Under the pieces are notes generated by a model that worked only from the letters and a program-made list of their open reading frames with translations, was not told the origin of the DNA and did no database searches. Shown in pieces: positions 19,631-29,668 of a stretch of DNA of 64,000 nucleotides (position 1 is the first letter of the stretch; the number at the start of each line of letters is the position of its first letter). Source of the DNA: Noviherbaspirillum autotrophicum (GTDB taxonomy: Bacteria; Pseudomonadota; Gammaproteobacteria; Burkholderiales; Burkholderiaceae_D); NCBI RefSeq assembly GCF_000818395.1, contig NZ_JWJG01000028.1:3081021-3145020 (forward strand), written 5' to 3'. The position numbers and the translations under genes were made by a program.

Positions 19631-20620
19631 TTGTCTGCCGCCGTTCAATCAACCGTCCAAAATAATATTACGCAGTCGATTTCTGCCGATATGGATGCCG
19701 TCAACGCGGTAATTCGCCGGCAGCTGTATTCCGACGTGCCTCTAGTTAACCAGATTGCCGAGTACATCATCAGCGCGGGTGGCAAGCGGATTCGCCCCGT
19801 ACTGGTCTTACTGCTCGCAAACGCCTATGGCTATCATGGCAAGCACCACCACGAACTAGCGGCAGTCATTGAATTCATCCATACCGCTACGCTGCTGCAC
19901 GACGACGTGGTCGACGAATCATCACTGCGGCGTGGACGCCAAACCGCCAACGCACTCTTCGGCAATGCCGCCTCGGTACTTGTTGGCGACTTTGTTTACT
20001 CCCGTGCATTCCAGATGATGGTTTCCGTCGAGAACATGCGCGTCATGCAAATCCTGGCAGATGCCACCAACGTAATCGCAGAAGGCGAAGTTCTCCAACT
20101 ACTGAACATGCACGACCCCGACGTCACCGAAGAACGCTACCTGCAGGTGATTCGCTCCAAGACCGCGAAGCTATTCGAGGCTGCGGCGCAAATCGGCGCC
20201 CTGATCGCCGGCGCGTCCGACGACGAGATCGAAGCAGCTGCCGAATATGGCCGCTCGCTGGGCACCGCATTCCAACTAATCGACGATGTACTGGACTATT
20301 CAGGTAACGCCACCGACATTGGCAAGAACGTCGGCGACGACTTACGGGAAGGCAAACCGACTTTGCCGCTGATTTACCTGATGCAGCACGGCACCGCCGA
20401 ACAACGCCAACTGGTACGCAGCTGCATCGAAACCGGCGACGAACAGCATTTCGACGAAATTCTAAGGGCAATCACGAGCTCCGGCGCCCTCGCCTACACC
20501 AAAGGGGAAGCGGAAAAGGCTGTCCGGCGCGCGACAAATTCGATTAGTTCGCTACCAGATAGCCAATTCAAGGATTCTTTGGTACAATTATGCGCTTTCG
20601 CGGTTGAACGCAATCATTGA
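19631..20620 (+). CDS. ispB: Octaprenyl diphosphate synthase (trans-polyprenyl synthase)
   Basis: Extends farnesyl diphosphate with IPP to make the ubiquinone side chain. The two Asp-rich motifs are DDVVD (91-95) and DDVLD (218-222), and GGKRIRP (50-56) binds diphosphate. 329 residues. Octaprenyl chain length is inferred from the taxon (Betaproteobacteria use Q-8). The start is a TTG at 19631, chosen because relatives open with a similar MSAA... extension; the alternative ATG at 19691 would still leave a complete core domain. tRNA-Pro follows 18 bases after the stop. Confidence 0.93.
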   Translation: MSAAVQSTVQNNITQSISADMDAVNAVIRRQLYSDVPLVNQIAEYIISAGGKRIRPVLVLLLANAYGYHGKHHHELAAVIEFIHTATLLHDDVVDESSLRRGRQTANALFGNAASVLVGDFVYSRAFQMMVSVENMRVMQILADATNVIAEGEVLQLLNMHDPDVTEERYLQVIRSKTAKLFEAAAQIGALIAGASDDEIEAAAEYGRSLGTAFQLIDDVLDYSGNATDIGKNVGDDLREGKPTLPLIYLMQHGTAEQRQLVRSCIETGDEQHFDEILRAITSSGALAYTKGEAEKAVRRATNSISSLPDSQFKDSLVQLCAFAVERNH

Positions 20621-20638
20621 GATAGCGTCCACAGCATT

Positions 20639-20715
20639 CGGGGTGTAGCTTAGCCTGGTAGAGCGCTACGTTCGGGACGTAGAGGCCGGAGGTTCGAATC
20701 CTCTCACCCCGACCA
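20639..20715 (+). tRNA. tRNA-Pro (anticodon CGG)
   Basis: A 77-nt cloverleaf: acceptor CGGGGTG (20639-20645) pairs with CACCCCG (20705-20711), discriminator A, encoded CCA (20713-20715). The anticodon stem CTACG/CGTAG encloses the loop TTCGGGA, so the anticodon is CGG (codon CCG). The T-arm GGAGGTTCGAATCCTC is canonical. No neighbouring integrase or repeat suggests use as an integration site. Confidence 0.97.
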
Positions 20716-20824
20716 AATTTGCTTGAAATCGTCTGGCAACGCAGCAAGCGATTCAAGGTCGGGTTGCATAATTCAGATACTCGACACAGACGATTTCGTA
20801 TGCAATCTTCTTTACGGTGACCTA

Positions 20825-22126
20825 GTGGATACCGTACCTTTTTGGGTGCAGCTTCTCGCACTCTTTCTGCTCATATTTTTATCCGCATTCTTTGCCATGG
20901 CCGAAACGGCCTTGATGGCCGCAAACCGTCATCGGCTACGCCACTTGGCCAAGCGCGGCAATAAAGGAGCTGCAACCACTATTTGGTTGCTCAAGCGCAC
21001 TGACAAGCTGCTGTCGCTTATCCTGATCATCAACACCCTGATCAACGCCCTCGCCACTGCGCTGGTGACCGCAATCGCGATCTCGATGTTTGGCAATGAA
21101 GAGAGCGTGATCACCATCGCAACTGCAGTCGTAGCTTTCCTGCTGATTGTCTTTGCCGAAATTTCGCCGAAAGTTATCGGCGCGACATACCCGGAACGCA
21201 TTGCCCTGCCCATTAGTTTTATCCTGAAGCCACTGATGGCCCTTGCCAAACCGGTGATCTGGTTCGTCAACCTGTTCGTTTCTGGATTCCTGAGCATCCT
21301 GCATATCAAAACCGGCGGCAGCACACATGAGCAACGCTTGTCGCGCGAAGAACTACGTTCGATCGTGCTTGAGGGTAGCAGTTTTATCCCGCAAAAACAT
21401 CAGAGCATCCTCCTGAACCTGTTTGATCTGGAAAAAATCTCGGTTGAAGACGTGATGACGCCGCGCTCCCAGATAGAAGCACTCAATTTGTCCGTCCCGG
21501 CAGAAGAAATCACGCACCAGCTAACGACGTGCTATCACAACAAACTTCCGGTTTATGAAGGGGAAATCAATCGCATCGTCGGCATTCTTCACGTACGCAA
21601 AGCGATGGCCCTCATCAATCGAGAAGAAGAATTAACGGCCGCCCATTTTCGCGAATTACTGACCGCGCCCTACTTCATTCCCGAAGACACAGATGTCTTC
21701 ACGCAATTGCAGTATTTCCAAGAAAACCATGAGCGCCTAGGCATCGTCGTGGATGAATATGGGGAAGTGCAAGGTTTGGTAACGCTGGACGACATCATTG
21801 AAGAAATGGTTGGCGAATTCACAACTTCGATGCCGGGCACCGTCCGTGCCAATGCATTCCACTGGGATGAGCGAGGCGAGTGCTTATTGGAGGGATCAAC
21901 CAGCTTGCGCGACATCAACAAGTACTTGGGGCTCACTCTTCCACTAGATGGCCCCAAAACTTTGAACGGTCTGTTACTAGAAGTTCTCCGTGACATACCC
22001 GAGGCCCATATTGGGTTAAAAATCGCCAACTGTATCGTGGAAATCGTGCAGGTACAGAATCAGGCAATCAAGGTAGTCAAGCTTATCAAGCCCAAAGTCT
22101 CGAGCACGAATAACAACGACGAATAG
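20825..22126 (+). CDS. CNNM/HlyC-CorC family membrane protein with CBS domains
   Basis: A 433-residue inner membrane protein: a DUF21/CNNM transmembrane domain (about 1-190; four hydrophobic segments, FFAMAETALMAANRHRL signature), a CBS pair (about 200-335; VMTPRSQIEAL and GIVVDEYGEVQGLVTLDDI) and a C-terminal CorC_HlyC domain (about 350-425). Relatives (YfjD, CorB) are linked to magnesium/cobalt resistance or export; the substrate is not known here. I chose the GTG at 20825 since the family begins close to VDTVPFWVQ and a GGTGA lies just upstream; the longer ATG start at 20723 would begin seven bases after the tRNA. Confidence 0.85.
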   Translation: MDTVPFWVQLLALFLLIFLSAFFAMAETALMAANRHRLRHLAKRGNKGAATTIWLLKRTDKLLSLILIINTLINALATALVTAIAISMFGNEESVITIATAVVAFLLIVFAEISPKVIGATYPERIALPISFILKPLMALAKPVIWFVNLFVSGFLSILHIKTGGSTHEQRLSREELRSIVLEGSSFIPQKHQSILLNLFDLEKISVEDVMTPRSQIEALNLSVPAEEITHQLTTCYHNKLPVYEGEINRIVGILHVRKAMALINREEELTAAHFRELLTAPYFIPEDTDVFTQLQYFQENHERLGIVVDEYGEVQGLVTLDDIIEEMVGEFTTSMPGTVRANAFHWDERGECLLEGSTSLRDINKYLGLTLPLDGPKTLNGLLLEVLRDIPEAHIGLKIANCIVEIVQVQNQAIKVVKLIKPKVSSTNNNDE

Positions 22127-22409
22127 AAATGTTTCGTTACGGTGAGCCAAAGAAGTAACAGTCCGTCACAATATCTTTACAAATCAGATGCCTATAGGCA
22201 TCATCTAATGCGATTTAGTGCGTTTGTTGCTTTAAGTAAATAGATTTTTAAAGAAAAGCACGATGTCGCTATACATTGCCCGGTATTCCAACGTGAAAAT
22301 TGCGCTACGGTAGCGCGCTTCGCCATGAACCGTCGGCATTGCATGTGCGGCAGACTTTTCCTTAAAACGAATTAACGCATTCGGCAACAGGTAATTTTCA
22401 CCTTATTTT

Positions 22410-24137
22410 ATGGCGGCAATCCTCCCGAACCAGGCGGCAAATTCTACGATGTCCGGCCTTGCACGCGCGTTGGTGCAGGCGGGACTGCTGTCTGCGCAAC
22501 AGGCGGAAACGCTGCGTAAGAAGGCCCATGCGGAAAAGGGGGCCTTCATTGATGCCCTGATCGACAGCGGCACGATTGATGCGCGTTCTTTGGCCAGTTT
22601 CTGTTCGGAGACCTTCGGTTATCCAATGCTCGATTTTTCGGCATTCAATTTGAACTTCCTGCCCGAAAAGCTCATCGATCCGAAGCTGATGCAAAAGGCG
22701 CGCGTCATTGCATTGGGCAAGCGCGGCAACAAGGTTTCGGTCGCCATTTCCGACCCCACCAACACCCATGCGCTGGACCAGATCAAGTTTCAGACGGAAT
22801 TGACCGTCGAGCCGATCATCGTCGAACACAGCGCCCTGCTGAAACTAGTCGAGAAGCTCGGACAAAGCGCTGAAGAAAGCCTTGACGAACTGGTTGGCGA
22901 CGACCTGGACATTGATCTCTCCGAAGAGGACATGACCGCCTCGCAGAGCGAGGCGGCCACTGCCGACATTGACGATGCGCCGGTTGTCAAATTCCTGCAA
23001 AAAATCCTGATCGACGCCATCAACATGGGCGCATCGGATTTGCATTTCGAACCATTCGAGAAGTTCTACCGCATCCGTTTCCGCATCGACGGCGTGTTGC
23101 GCGAGATTGCACAGCCGCCGATCGCCATCAAGGAAAAGCTGGCGTCGCGCATCAAGGTGATTTCCAAGCTCGACATTTCTGAAAAGCGGGTGCCGCAGGA
23201 CGGCCGCATGAAGCTGGTCGTATCGAAAAACCGGTCGATCGATTTTCGTGTGAGCACCCTGCCGACGCTGTTCGGCGAAAAAATCGTGATGCGTATCCTG
23301 GATGCGACGCAGGCGCAGATGGGCGTCGACGCATTAGGCTACGATCCGGACCAGAAGGAAATACTGCTTGCAGCGATTCACCGGCCCTACGGCATGGTGC
23401 TGGTGACGGGCCCGACCGGCTCGGGCAAGACGGTGTCTTTGTACACCTGTCTGAATATTCTGAATAAGCCTGGCATCAATATTTCGACCGCGGAAGATCC
23501 GGCAGAAATCAACCTGCCCGGCGTAAACCAGGTCAACGTAAACGACCGGGCCGGGCTGACCTTCGCCGTCGCGCTGAAGGCATTCCTACGCCAGGATCCC
23601 GACATTATCATGGTGGGTGAGATCCGCGATCTGGAGACGGCGGACATTGCCATCAAGGCTGCGCAGACCGGCCACATGGTGTTTTCGACACTGCACACCA
23701 ACGATGCGCCCTCGACGCTGACACGCCTGATGAACATGGGGGTGGCGCCGTTCAACATTGCGTCATCGGTCATCCTGATTACCGCACAGCGCTTGGCGCG
23801 CCGCCTTTGCACCTGCAAGCAAACCACCGTCATCCCCGATGAAGCCCTGATCGAAGCCGGGTTCAAGGAAGAAGAACTGGACGGCAGCTGGCTACCGTAC
23901 AAGGCGGTCGGCTGCGAGCGCTGCAGCGGCAGCGGTTACAAGGGGCGTGTCGGCATTTACCAGATCATGCCCATTACGGAAGAAATTGAGCGCATCATCC
24001 TGGCGCATGGAACGGCGCTCGAAATCGAAGAGCAAGCCAGGCGCGACGGGGTAAAGACGCTGCGCGAGGCCGGCCTGGTCAAGGTCAAGCAGGGATTGAC
24101 GAGCCTGGATGAGGTGCTTGGCTGCACCAATGAATAA
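22410..24137 (+). CDS. pilB: Type IV pilus assembly ATPase PilB
   Basis: Cytoplasmic hexameric ATPase that powers pilus extension. 575 residues: two N-terminal MshEN-type modules (about 15-145), then the GspE core with Walker A GPTGSGKT (334-341), Asp box, Walker B (DPDIIMVGEIRD) and His box (TGHMVFSTLHTNDAPS). A zinc-binding cysteine set (RRLCTCKQ...CERCSGSGY) lies near residues 470-515. The ATG at 22410 lacks a clear Shine-Dalgarno; ATG 22449 is an alternative. First of pilB-pilC-pilD-coaE. The 283 bases upstream show no sigma-54 -24/-12 that I would accept. Confidence 0.95.
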   Translation: MAAILPNQAANSTMSGLARALVQAGLLSAQQAETLRKKAHAEKGAFIDALIDSGTIDARSLASFCSETFGYPMLDFSAFNLNFLPEKLIDPKLMQKARVIALGKRGNKVSVAISDPTNTHALDQIKFQTELTVEPIIVEHSALLKLVEKLGQSAEESLDELVGDDLDIDLSEEDMTASQSEAATADIDDAPVVKFLQKILIDAINMGASDLHFEPFEKFYRIRFRIDGVLREIAQPPIAIKEKLASRIKVISKLDISEKRVPQDGRMKLVVSKNRSIDFRVSTLPTLFGEKIVMRILDATQAQMGVDALGYDPDQKEILLAAIHRPYGMVLVTGPTGSGKTVSLYTCLNILNKPGINISTAEDPAEINLPGVNQVNVNDRAGLTFAVALKAFLRQDPDIIMVGEIRDLETADIAIKAAQTGHMVFSTLHTNDAPSTLTRLMNMGVAPFNIASSVILITAQRLARRLCTCKQTTVIPDEALIEAGFKEEELDGSWLPYKAVGCERCSGSGYKGRVGIYQIMPITEEIERIILAHGTALEIEEQARRDGVKTLREAGLVKVKQGLTSLDEVLGCTNE

Positions 24138-24150
24138 TTAAGGGGATGAC

Positions 24151-25383
24151 ATGGCAACTGCTGCTGGCAAATCCGCAAGCACGAGTCCAGTAAAGGAAGT
24201 GATCTTTGCCTGGGAAGGCAAGGACAGGACCGGCAAAACGATCAAGGGAGAACTGCGCGCAGGTAGCGAAACCATCGTCAACGTGACCCTGCGCCGGCAA
24301 GGCATTCTTGTCACGAAAGTGAAAAAGAAAAGCTTTAGCACCGGCAGAAAAATCACGGACAAGGACATTACCCTATTTACGCGCCAGCTGGCGACCATGA
24401 TGAAAGCGGGCGTCCCCCTGCTGCAATCATTCGACATCGTGGCAAAAGGCCATTCCAATCCGGCTGTATCGAAGCTGATTCAGGATATTCGAGCGGATGT
24501 CGAAACTGGCAGCAGCTTGAATCAGGCGTTTCGCAAATTTCCTCTGTACTTCGACCACTTGTTTTGCAACTTGGTGGCGGCCGGCGAACAGGCAGGTATT
24601 TTAGAAGACTTGCTGACCCGACTGGCGGTATACAAGGAAAAAACGCAAGCCATCAAGGGCAAGATCAAGTCCGCCATGTTCTATCCGATCTCTGTATTGG
24701 TGGTCGCTTTTATTGTGACATCGGTGATCATGATCTGGGTCGTGCCGGCATTTAAGGAAGTATTCAAGAGCTTCGGTGCTGACCTACCCACGCCTACGCT
24801 GTTCGTCATGGCGATTTCCGATTACTTTGTTAAATACTGGTATCTGATTTTCGGTTCAATCGGTGCCAGCCTTTACTTGTTTTTCCAATCTTGGAGACGC
24901 TCATTGGAAGTGCAGCGTGTGATGGACCGCGTCCTGTTGCAGCTTCCTATTTTCGGCGAGGTGATCCGCAAGGCGACAATCGCTCGCTGGACGCGCACGT
25001 TAGCGACTATGTTCGCTGCGGGCGTGCCGCTTGTGGAATCGCTTGATTCGGTCGGCGGCGCGTCCGGCAATTCAGTCTACGCGGATGCGACGAAGAAAAT
25101 CCAGACGGAAGTCAGTACCGGCACCAGTCTCACGGTCTCCATGCAGAATGCTGCCGTATTCCCAGCAATGGTTACTCAAATGGTTGCCATTGGCGAAGAG
25201 TCAGGCGCACTCGATCAAATGCTGAGCAAGGTCGCAGATTTCTACGAGGCAGAAGTCGACGATGCAGTTGAATCGCTGTCAAGCCTGATGGAACCGCTCA
25301 TCATGGCAGTTCTGGGCGTACTGATTGGCGGCATGGTCATCGCGATGTACTTGCCGATTTTCAAACTCGGATCTGTTGTCTGA
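24151..25383 (+). CDS. pilC: Type IV pilus inner-membrane platform protein PilC
   Basis: Polytopic platform that couples PilB to pilin insertion. 410 residues with two GspF/T2SF domains (about 75-200 and 278-400) sharing FTRQLATMMKAGVPLLQSF and WTRTLATMFAAGVPLVESL, and three hydrophobic segments (near 180-205, 225-245, 385-405). AAGGGGATGAC precedes the ATG at good spacing, 13 bases after pilB. The stop overlaps the pilD ATG by one base. Confidence 0.95.
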   Translation: MATAAGKSASTSPVKEVIFAWEGKDRTGKTIKGELRAGSETIVNVTLRRQGILVTKVKKKSFSTGRKITDKDITLFTRQLATMMKAGVPLLQSFDIVAKGHSNPAVSKLIQDIRADVETGSSLNQAFRKFPLYFDHLFCNLVAAGEQAGILEDLLTRLAVYKEKTQAIKGKIKSAMFYPISVLVVAFIVTSVIMIWVVPAFKEVFKSFGADLPTPTLFVMAISDYFVKYWYLIFGSIGASLYLFFQSWRRSLEVQRVMDRVLLQLPIFGEVIRKATIARWTRTLATMFAAGVPLVESLDSVGGASGNSVYADATKKIQTEVSTGTSLTVSMQNAAVFPAMVTQMVAIGEESGALDQMLSKVADFYEAEVDDAVESLSSLMEPLIMAVLGVLIGGMVIAMYLPIFKLGSVV

Positions 25384-26249
25384 TGCTCGATTTGCTTCTC
25401 TCTGCTCCGTCAGGAGCTACGTTGCCAACAGTAGTTGCCGGAATTTTCGGCCTGCTGATTGGCAGCTTTCTCAACGTCGTGATTCATCGCCTACCCAAGA
25501 TGATGCAGCGCGAATCCGATAATTATGTCGCGCAAGAAAGTGGTCAACCCTTGCCGCACACCGACAAGTACAACATCATGGTGCCGCGTTCTGCCTGCCC
25601 GCAGTGCGGCCACCAAATTACGGCACTCGAAAACATTCCAGTACTCAGCTATCTTTTCCTGCGCGGCAAATGTATCGAATGCAAGGCGGTAATTTCAGCC
25701 CGCTATCCGATCGTCGAACTTATGACAGGCGCATTGTCCGCCTTTCTGGTATGGCGCTTCGGCAGCGGCTTGGCGGGATTGTCGACACTGGTATTTGCAT
25801 ATCTGCTGATCGCGATGACGTTCATCGATCTGGACACGCAGCTTCTGCCGGACGACCTGACCCTGCCGCTGCTATGGTGCGGCCTTCTGGTCAACCTGAA
25901 CGGCGCGTTCGTCCCACTCGGTGACGCTGTCATTGGCGCTGTCGCCGGTTATCTCAGCCTATGGAGCGTGTACTGGCTTTTCAAGCTCACTACCGGCAAG
26001 GAAGGCATGGGATATGGCGACTTCAAGTTGCTCGCGGCGATGGGTGCTTGGCTTGGCTGGAAGATGCTGCCAGTGATTATCCTGCTTTCGTCGCTGGTCG
26101 GCGCACTGGTAGGCATCTCGCTGATCCTTTTCGCCCGGCATGGACGGGACACCCCCATTCCGTTCGGCCCGTATCTGGCGGCAGCCGGCGTGATCGCCTT
26201 GTTGTATGGCCGATCGATCGTGGAAGCTTATCTCGGTTTTGCGATCTAA
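25383..26249 (+). CDS. pilD: Prepilin peptidase / N-methyltransferase PilD
   Basis: Aspartic protease of the inner membrane that cleaves and methylates type IV prepilins and pseudopilins. 288 residues. The cytoplasmic zinc loop has C72, C75, C97 and C100 (CPQC...CIEC), as in bifunctional PilD. Catalytic aspartates are D149 (TFIDLD) and D213 (GYGDFK), the same numbers as in Pseudomonas PilD. About eight membrane helices. ATG overlaps the pilC stop (TGATG); coaE starts two bases after its stop. Confidence 0.96.
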   Translation: MLDLLLSAPSGATLPTVVAGIFGLLIGSFLNVVIHRLPKMMQRESDNYVAQESGQPLPHTDKYNIMVPRSACPQCGHQITALENIPVLSYLFLRGKCIECKAVISARYPIVELMTGALSAFLVWRFGSGLAGLSTLVFAYLLIAMTFIDLDTQLLPDDLTLPLLWCGLLVNLNGAFVPLGDAVIGAVAGYLSLWSVYWLFKLTTGKEGMGYGDFKLLAAMGAWLGWKMLPVIILLSSLVGALVGISLILFARHGRDTPIPFGPYLAAAGVIALLYGRSIVEAYLGFAI

Positions 26250-26250
26250 T

Positions 26251-26898
26251 ATGTCACCGGCCAGTTCATCGACATCCTGGTTTTCAGTGGGATTAACGGG
26301 AGGTATTGGTAGCGGCAAGACGACTGTCGCCGATATGTTCGCCGCACGTGGCGCTGCGGTAATCGATACCGACCAGATCGCGCACCAGCTTACCGCGCCA
26401 CATGGCGTTGCGATTGCAGAAATCCGTACGCAATTTGGAGAAACCTTCCTGGCGGAAAGCGGTGCGCTGGATCGTGCCAAGATGCGCGAGTACGTTTTCT
26501 CCGAGCCGACAGCCAAGGCCCGGCTGGAAGCCATCCTGCACCCATTGATTCGCATCGAAGTGGAACGCGCGGCGCAACAGGCTCAGGGCGAATACCTGAT
26601 CTTCGTCGTTCCTCTGCTGGTGGAGTCGAAATCATGGAAGCAAAGGGTATCGCGCGTGCTGGTGGTCGATTGCCTGGAAGAGACACAAGTGCGGCGAGTA
26701 ATGACCCGCAACGGTCTACCGGAAGAACAGGTGCGGGCGATCATGGCGGCACAGGCTTCACGCCTAGAACGTCTGGCGGCAGCCGACGATGTGATCGACA
26801 ATAATGGCGACGCCATTGCTCTGGTGTCTCAGGTGGACCGGCTGCATAGGATGTATGCGGCATTGGCCCGCGCCGGTACCACCCAACATGGAAATTGA
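26251..26898 (+). CDS. coaE: Dephospho-CoA kinase
   Basis: Last step of coenzyme A synthesis. 215 residues with P-loop [12 protein letters not shown] (about 13-24) and the CoaE signatures [15 protein letters not shown] and [10 protein letters not shown]. The ATG at 26251 ([10 protein letters not shown]) is one base after the pilD stop; the upstream in-frame ATG at 26206 lies inside pilD and is unlikely. Its place after pilD is the usual arrangement in beta- and gammaproteobacteria. Confidence 0.95.
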   Translation: MSPASSSTSWFSVGLTGGIGSGKTTVADMFAARGAAVIDTDQIAHQLTAPHGVAIAEIRTQFGETFLAESGALDRAKMREYVFSEPTAKARLEAILHPLIRIEVERAAQQAQGEYLIFVVPLLVESKSWKQRVSRVLVVDCLEETQVRRVMTRNGLPEEQVRAIMAAQASRLERLAAADDVIDNNGDAIALVSQVDRLHRMYAALARAGTTQHGN

Positions 26899-27018
26899 GA
26901 GCGGGATGCAGTGCAGCATCGTGAAAAGCTTAACTCTCAGTATTTGTAATTTTTCATGGCTTCGTTCAGAATCACGTAATTCATTTCCAGTCCAATCTTT
27001 AAAGCAAGGGACGCCATT

Positions 27019-27774
27019 TTGATCACATACGAATACCCTTTCAACGAGCGTATTCGCACTTTGCTGCGGCTGGAAGATCTTTACGAAAAATTTACGTTTT
27101 TCCTGCACCAGCAGCATCCGCTGCAGCATCACGTTGCCCTGTCGACCATCTTCGAAATGCTCGAAGTAGCCGGCCGCGCCGACTTGAAATCGGATCTCTT
27201 GCAGGAACTGGAGCGGCAAAAACAAACCCTGCTCGGCTTTCGCTCCAATCCGAACGTTTTGCCCGAACGGCTGGATGCGATACTGTCCGAACTAGACCGC
27301 AGCAGCAGCGCATTGATGGCGGCACAAGGCAAGACCGGACAGAATGTCCGGGACAATGAATGGCTGATGAGCATACGTGGACGCACCATCATTCCCGGCG
27401 GAGCTTGCGAATTCGACCTGCCGTCCTACTATGCATGGCAGCAGCGCTCGCCTCAACAGCGCTTCAATGATATTTCCAGCTGGTTTGCACCACTGGCGCC
27501 ATTGTTTGATGCGATCAATATCGTGTTGCGCCTGCTACGGGAATCAGGTCGATCCACAAAGACGATTGCACAGAGCGGCAGCTATCAACAAATGTTGCAA
27601 GGCAAGGTCTATCAAATGCTGCGCCTGACCATCGATGAATCGCTCGGTGCGATTCCCGAGATGTCGGCCAATAAATATATGCTGTGGGTTCGTTTCACTT
27701 CGCAGGACGGCGACATGAAGCCGAAGTCATACGAAAACGACGTTTCTTTCGAGCTGACTCTCTGTAATTTTTAA
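27019..27774 (+). CDS. zapD: Cell division protein ZapD (DUF1342)
   Basis: ZapD binds the FtsZ C-terminal tail and bundles FtsZ filaments. 251 residues, opening [24 protein letters not shown], the conserved ZapD N-terminus, followed by [12 protein letters not shown]-type and [15 protein letters not shown] segments. The start appears to be TTG at 27019 (TTG ATC ACA TAC) with AAGGGA nine bases upstream; no ATG fits. The next gene is yacG, 12 bases on. Its partner ftsZ is also in this window. Confidence 0.93.
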   Translation: MITYEYPFNERIRTLLRLEDLYEKFTFFLHQQHPLQHHVALSTIFEMLEVAGRADLKSDLLQELERQKQTLLGFRSNPNVLPERLDAILSELDRSSSALMAAQGKTGQNVRDNEWLMSIRGRTIIPGGACEFDLPSYYAWQQRSPQQRFNDISSWFAPLAPLFDAINIVLRLLRESGRSTKTIAQSGSYQQMLQGKVYQMLRLTIDESLGAIPEMSANKYMLWVRFTSQDGDMKPKSYENDVSFELTLCNF

Positions 27775-27786
27775 GGTAGTTTCATC

Positions 27787-27969
27787 ATGGCGACCATCGT
27801 AGATTGCCCGACATGCGGCAAGAAGGTCGAATGGACCGAGAAGAACAAGTATCGTCCGTTTTGTTCTGAGCGCTGCAAACAGATCGATCTTGGTGCCTGG
27901 GCCGAAGAAAAATACGCCATCCCGGCCGTTAATCCTCCTAAGGACCCGGACGACGACAGCGGTTCCTGA
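27787..27969 (+). CDS. yacG: DNA gyrase inhibitor YacG, zinc protein
   Basis: 60 residues. The zinc site uses C7, C10, C26 and C30 (CPTCGKK...FCSERCK), and the acidic, flexible C-terminus ([10 protein letters not shown]) matches the family. E. coli YacG binds GyrB and inhibits DNA binding. It ends the pilB-to-yacG run; the next gene is convergent, five bases away, with no clear terminator between. Confidence 0.93.
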   Translation: MATIVDCPTCGKKVEWTEKNKYRPFCSERCKQIDLGAWAEEKYAIPAVNPPKDPDDDSGS

Positions 27970-27974
27970 TCGCG

Positions 27975-29528
27975 TCACCACCCGTTGCCGGGAATGCCAT
28001 ACTTGCGCAGTTTGTTGGCAATCATTGAATGGGACGTCTTCAGCCGGGCCGCCAATTTGCGGCTGGATGGATACTGCGGATAGAGCCGTTCCAGCAAGGC
28101 GCGCTCGAAGGCCGCAACCGACCGATCCCAGTCATCGGACTCATGCATCTGCCCCCCCTCTTCGGCCAGCATGCTGCCCTCGGCCAGATCAAGGTCGGTA
28201 GCGTCCAGGATGCGCTTGTCCGTCATCGTAATGGCGCGAAATACCACGTTCTGCAGTTGCCGCACATTGCCAGGCCAGCTATTGGCAACCAAGGCTGCGC
28301 AAGCATCCGCACCAAGGCGGCAAATTGGTTTTTGCGCCTGGGCGCAGGCGCGCTCGATAAAGTGACGGGCCAGTAACAGGATGTCGTTAGGGCGCTCGCG
28401 CAGCGACGGCACTTCCAGGTGCAGCACATTCAGGCGATAGAACAAGTCTTCGCGGAACGTGCCTTCGGCAACCATCTTGCGCAAGTTGCGATGAGTGGCG
28501 CTGATAATGCGCACATTTACCTTGATTTCGCGGTCGCTTCCGACGCGGCGGAACTTGCCGTCATTCAGAAAGCGCAGCAGCTTGGCTTGCAGGTACTGCG
28601 ACATCTCGCCGATTTCGTCGAGGAACACCGTGCCGCCTTCCGCCATCTCGATCAAGCCGGGCTTGCCGCCACGCTGGGCACCGGTAAAGGCGCCAGACGC
28701 ATAGCCGAACAACTCGCTTTCGGCCAGGCTTTCCGGCAACGCGGCGCAATTCAGCGCCAGGAAGGGGGCATCGCTTCGAGAGCTCGTCGTATGGCATGCC
28801 TGCGCTACCAGTTCCTTGCCGGTGCCGGTTTCGCCCACAATCAGCAGCGGGGCGTCGACGACGGCCACGCGTGCTGCGCGCGCCTTGAGCGCGCGTATCG
28901 GCTCGGACTCGCCGATCATGCAGTCGAATCCGCCTGCGGCATGCTGCAGGGCGTGAATCCGGCCACCCAGCCGGCGCGGCGTATGCAGCGTGATCACGCC
29001 GCCGACGGCCTGCCCCAGACGCTTGTCGAGGGGCTCCGATACTGGCGCAACCTCCATCAGGAACGGCTGCCCGTGCAGGCGCACTTCCCTGTCGGGCGCA
29101 TGAAACCCGCTCTGCAGCAGCTCCGCCTGCACGGCAGGCTCGCCCAACAGCTCCTGCAGCGTCTTGCCTTGCAATTCGCTCTCGCTCATGTCGGCCACGC
29201 TCGCCGCTGCCGCATTGGCGATGACGATTCTGCCGGCGGCATCCACCGCCATCACAGGATCGGCCATGGCCGCCAGCAGCGCATCGAGATGCAGCCGGCG
29301 GCGCGCCCCCGGCAGCACATCAACGATCACCACATCCTGCACGCCCTTGACCTGCATGAAGTCCGCGCGCAGCGTTGGCAGCATGCCTTCATCCAGCTCC
29401 GGGATGTCGATGAAAACGTCGGACGAGTCAACTTCGACGGCCACCACGTTGATGTTGCGGCGTGCCAATACGGCCAAAATTTCATGGGCGATGCCGACGC
29501 GATCGGCGAACTGAACATCTATCCGCAT
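27975..29528 (-). CDS. TyrR/PhhR-like sigma-54-dependent transcriptional regulator
   Basis: 517 residues in the TyrR order: N-terminal ACT domain (about 1-75), PAS domain (about 80-185), AAA+ domain with Walker A GETGTGKE (232-239), and a C-terminal TyrR-type helix-turn-helix (about 475-517; [20 protein letters not shown]). It keeps the GAFTGA loop (279-284) that E. coli TyrR lacks, so, like Pseudomonas PhhR, it may activate sigma-54 promoters. The ligand is probably an aromatic amino acid (family inference). It lies 140 bases downstream of dadA on the same strand, so dadA or its own gene may be targets. I saw no TyrR box near either. Confidence 0.85.
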   Translation of the reverse strand: MRIDVQFADRVGIAHEILAVLARRNINVVAVEVDSSDVFIDIPELDEGMLPTLRADFMQVKGVQDVVIVDVLPGARRRLHLDALLAAMADPVMAVDAAGRIVIANAAAASVADMSESELQGKTLQELLGEPAVQAELLQSGFHAPDREVRLHGQPFLMEVAPVSEPLDKRLGQAVGGVITLHTPRRLGGRIHALQHAAGGFDCMIGESEPIRALKARAARVAVVDAPLLIVGETGTGKELVAQACHTTSSRSDAPFLALNCAALPESLAESELFGYASGAFTGAQRGGKPGLIEMAEGGTVFLDEIGEMSQYLQAKLLRFLNDGKFRRVGSDREIKVNVRIISATHRNLRKMVAEGTFREDLFYRLNVLHLEVPSLRERPNDILLLARHFIERACAQAQKPICRLGADACAALVANSWPGNVRQLQNVVFRAITMTDKRILDATDLDLAEGSMLAEEGGQMHESDDWDRSVAAFERALLERLYPQYPSSRKLAARLKTSHSMIANKLRKYGIPGNGW

Positions 29529-29668
29529 AGGGGGGCGCTATTGATAATGCTACGCTTGCTGAATGGATGCCGGTCAGGCACCCGCTATTGCGACTTTACC
29601 TGCGGCGTGCCTGCGCGACAATAGCGCTGCGCTCCCACGAGGCGGACCAGCGCGTGGAAAGCCCGGGT

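Noticed and set aside
20639-20715. tRNA-Pro as an island attachment site
   Set aside because: No partial copy of the tRNA 3' end and no integrase nearby; the neighbours are core genes.
22127-22409. Sigma-54 promoter upstream of pilB
   Set aside because: TTGC-containing stretches exist, but none has the GG...GC spacing of a -24/-12 element. PilR's known target is pilA, which is not here.
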